Source of the DNA: Acanthaster planci
Taxonomy: Eukaryota > Echinodermata > Asteroidea > Valvatida > Acanthasteridae
Reading direction: 5' to 3'
Length of the DNA: 62,000 nt
Assembly (NCBI RefSeq): GCF_001949145.1
Contig: NW_019091373.1
Location: 2,323,687 to 2,385,686 of the forward strand
Shown here: positions 61,700 through 62,000 of the stretch, piece by piece
Numbering within the stretch: position 1 is the stretch's first letter
Layout of the letters: each line of letters opens with the position of its first letter
Notes under the pieces: generated by a model
Seen by the model: the letters and a program-made list of their open reading frames with translations, nothing else
What the model was told of the DNA's origin: nothing
Database searches by the model: none
Program-made: the position numbers and the translations under genes

Positions 61700-61910
61700 G
61701 TAATATTTAAATATTCAAAATTTAATAATAAACCACTTGATGACGTCACCATGACGTAATTATTTCAGTATTTTCTTTGCTGTGGGGTCTTTACTTGGTG
61801 TAACTTTGATGATATTTGAATATTGAATAAAGTCAATTAGCTGAAATAAATATTCAAAAATCAATAATAAAGCACTTGATGACGTCATCAAGACGTCATT
61901 GTTTGAGACA
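61700..61910 (+). repeat. Direct repeat with 139-bp spacing and TGACGTCA boxes
   Basis: ATATTCAAAA followed by AATAATAAA(C/G)CACTTGATGA recurs at 61711 and 61850. CGTCA boxes follow each time (TGATGACGTCACCATGACG and TGATGACGTCATCAAGACG). A weaker third copy may lie near 61550. Confidence 0.6.
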
Positions 61911-62000
61911 CATCTATACATAAGGGTCTTTCGTTGATGTAAGTGTGATGAAATTGTTTTGGAACAAAAGTCGATGCGACCAAAATGGTGTACAAAGCAA

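Larger units (their letters stand above)
57381..62000. other. Right edge: upstream UGT intron or intergenic DNA
   Basis: No exon for the UGT N-terminal domain was found on the minus strand, so this is either a long UGT intron or the gene is 5'-truncated. It contains a hairpin at about 57920-57985 (CTTAGGAT...TCGAACACA arms), the 140-bp array, dispersed repeat copy B and two direct repeats. A minus-strand frame ending at 60062 with a GTAAGT donor (MLASRSTSDGYFGG) is a weak exon candidate only. Confidence 0.45.

Overview
This window is eukaryotic nuclear DNA, most likely from a marine invertebrate animal. The genes have many short exons (33 to 292 nt) bounded by GT-AG introns of 0.3 to 4.7 kb. 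The proteins are clearly metazoan, and the spacers are full of short inverted-repeat (MITE-like) elements and acatgtacatgt runs. A deuterostome such as an amphioxus, hemichordate or echinoderm fits best, but a mollusc cannot be excluded from the sequence alone. There are no prokaryotic features, rRNA or CRISPR, and I recognised no tRNA.

Layout: five protein genes alternate in orientation. (1) 4078-20791, minus: the N-terminal 583 codons of the chromatin remodeller INO80 in 12 exons; the rest lies left of the window, so 1-4077 is intron. (2) 29133-36963, plus: a complete SR splicing factor of the SRSF4/5/6 (B52) type in 8 exons, with a 33-nt cassette-like microexon and a candidate poison exon. 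(3) 40776-46036, minus: complete SNRPD2 (Sm D2) in 3 exons, the first with only 5 coding nt. (4) 49013-53214, plus: complete FKBP2/FKBP13-type ER peptidyl-prolyl isomerase in 4 exons. (5) 54178-57380, minus: the last three exons of a UDP-glycosyltransferase; its N-terminal half was not found and probably lies right of the window. The order is INO80< SRSF> <SNRPD2 FKBP2> <UGT, so promoters are paired (about 23-29 kb and 46-49 kb) and 3' ends converge (38-40.5 kb and 53.7 kb).

The genes share a housekeeping character (chromatin, splicing, protein folding, conjugation) rather than one pathway, although SRSF and SNRPD2 both serve the spliceosome. The FKBP2 and UGT poly(A) signals are only about 40 bp apart and point at each other.

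Spacers and introns carry repeats: a four-copy TTAA-flanked piggyBac-like MITE family, a 745-bp near-palindrome of a second TTAA-type family, a TA-flanked 1.09-kb mariner/pogo-like remnant, hAT-like MITEs, an 810-bp inverted repeat in the UGT gene, two copies of a 0.46-kb repeat in opposite orientation 33 kb apart, a 140-bp tandem repeat carrying TGACGTCA boxes, and a decayed duplicate of part of an INO80 exon. No new gene system is evident. The most unusual items are these structural repeats and the splicing-control candidates in the SRSF gene.
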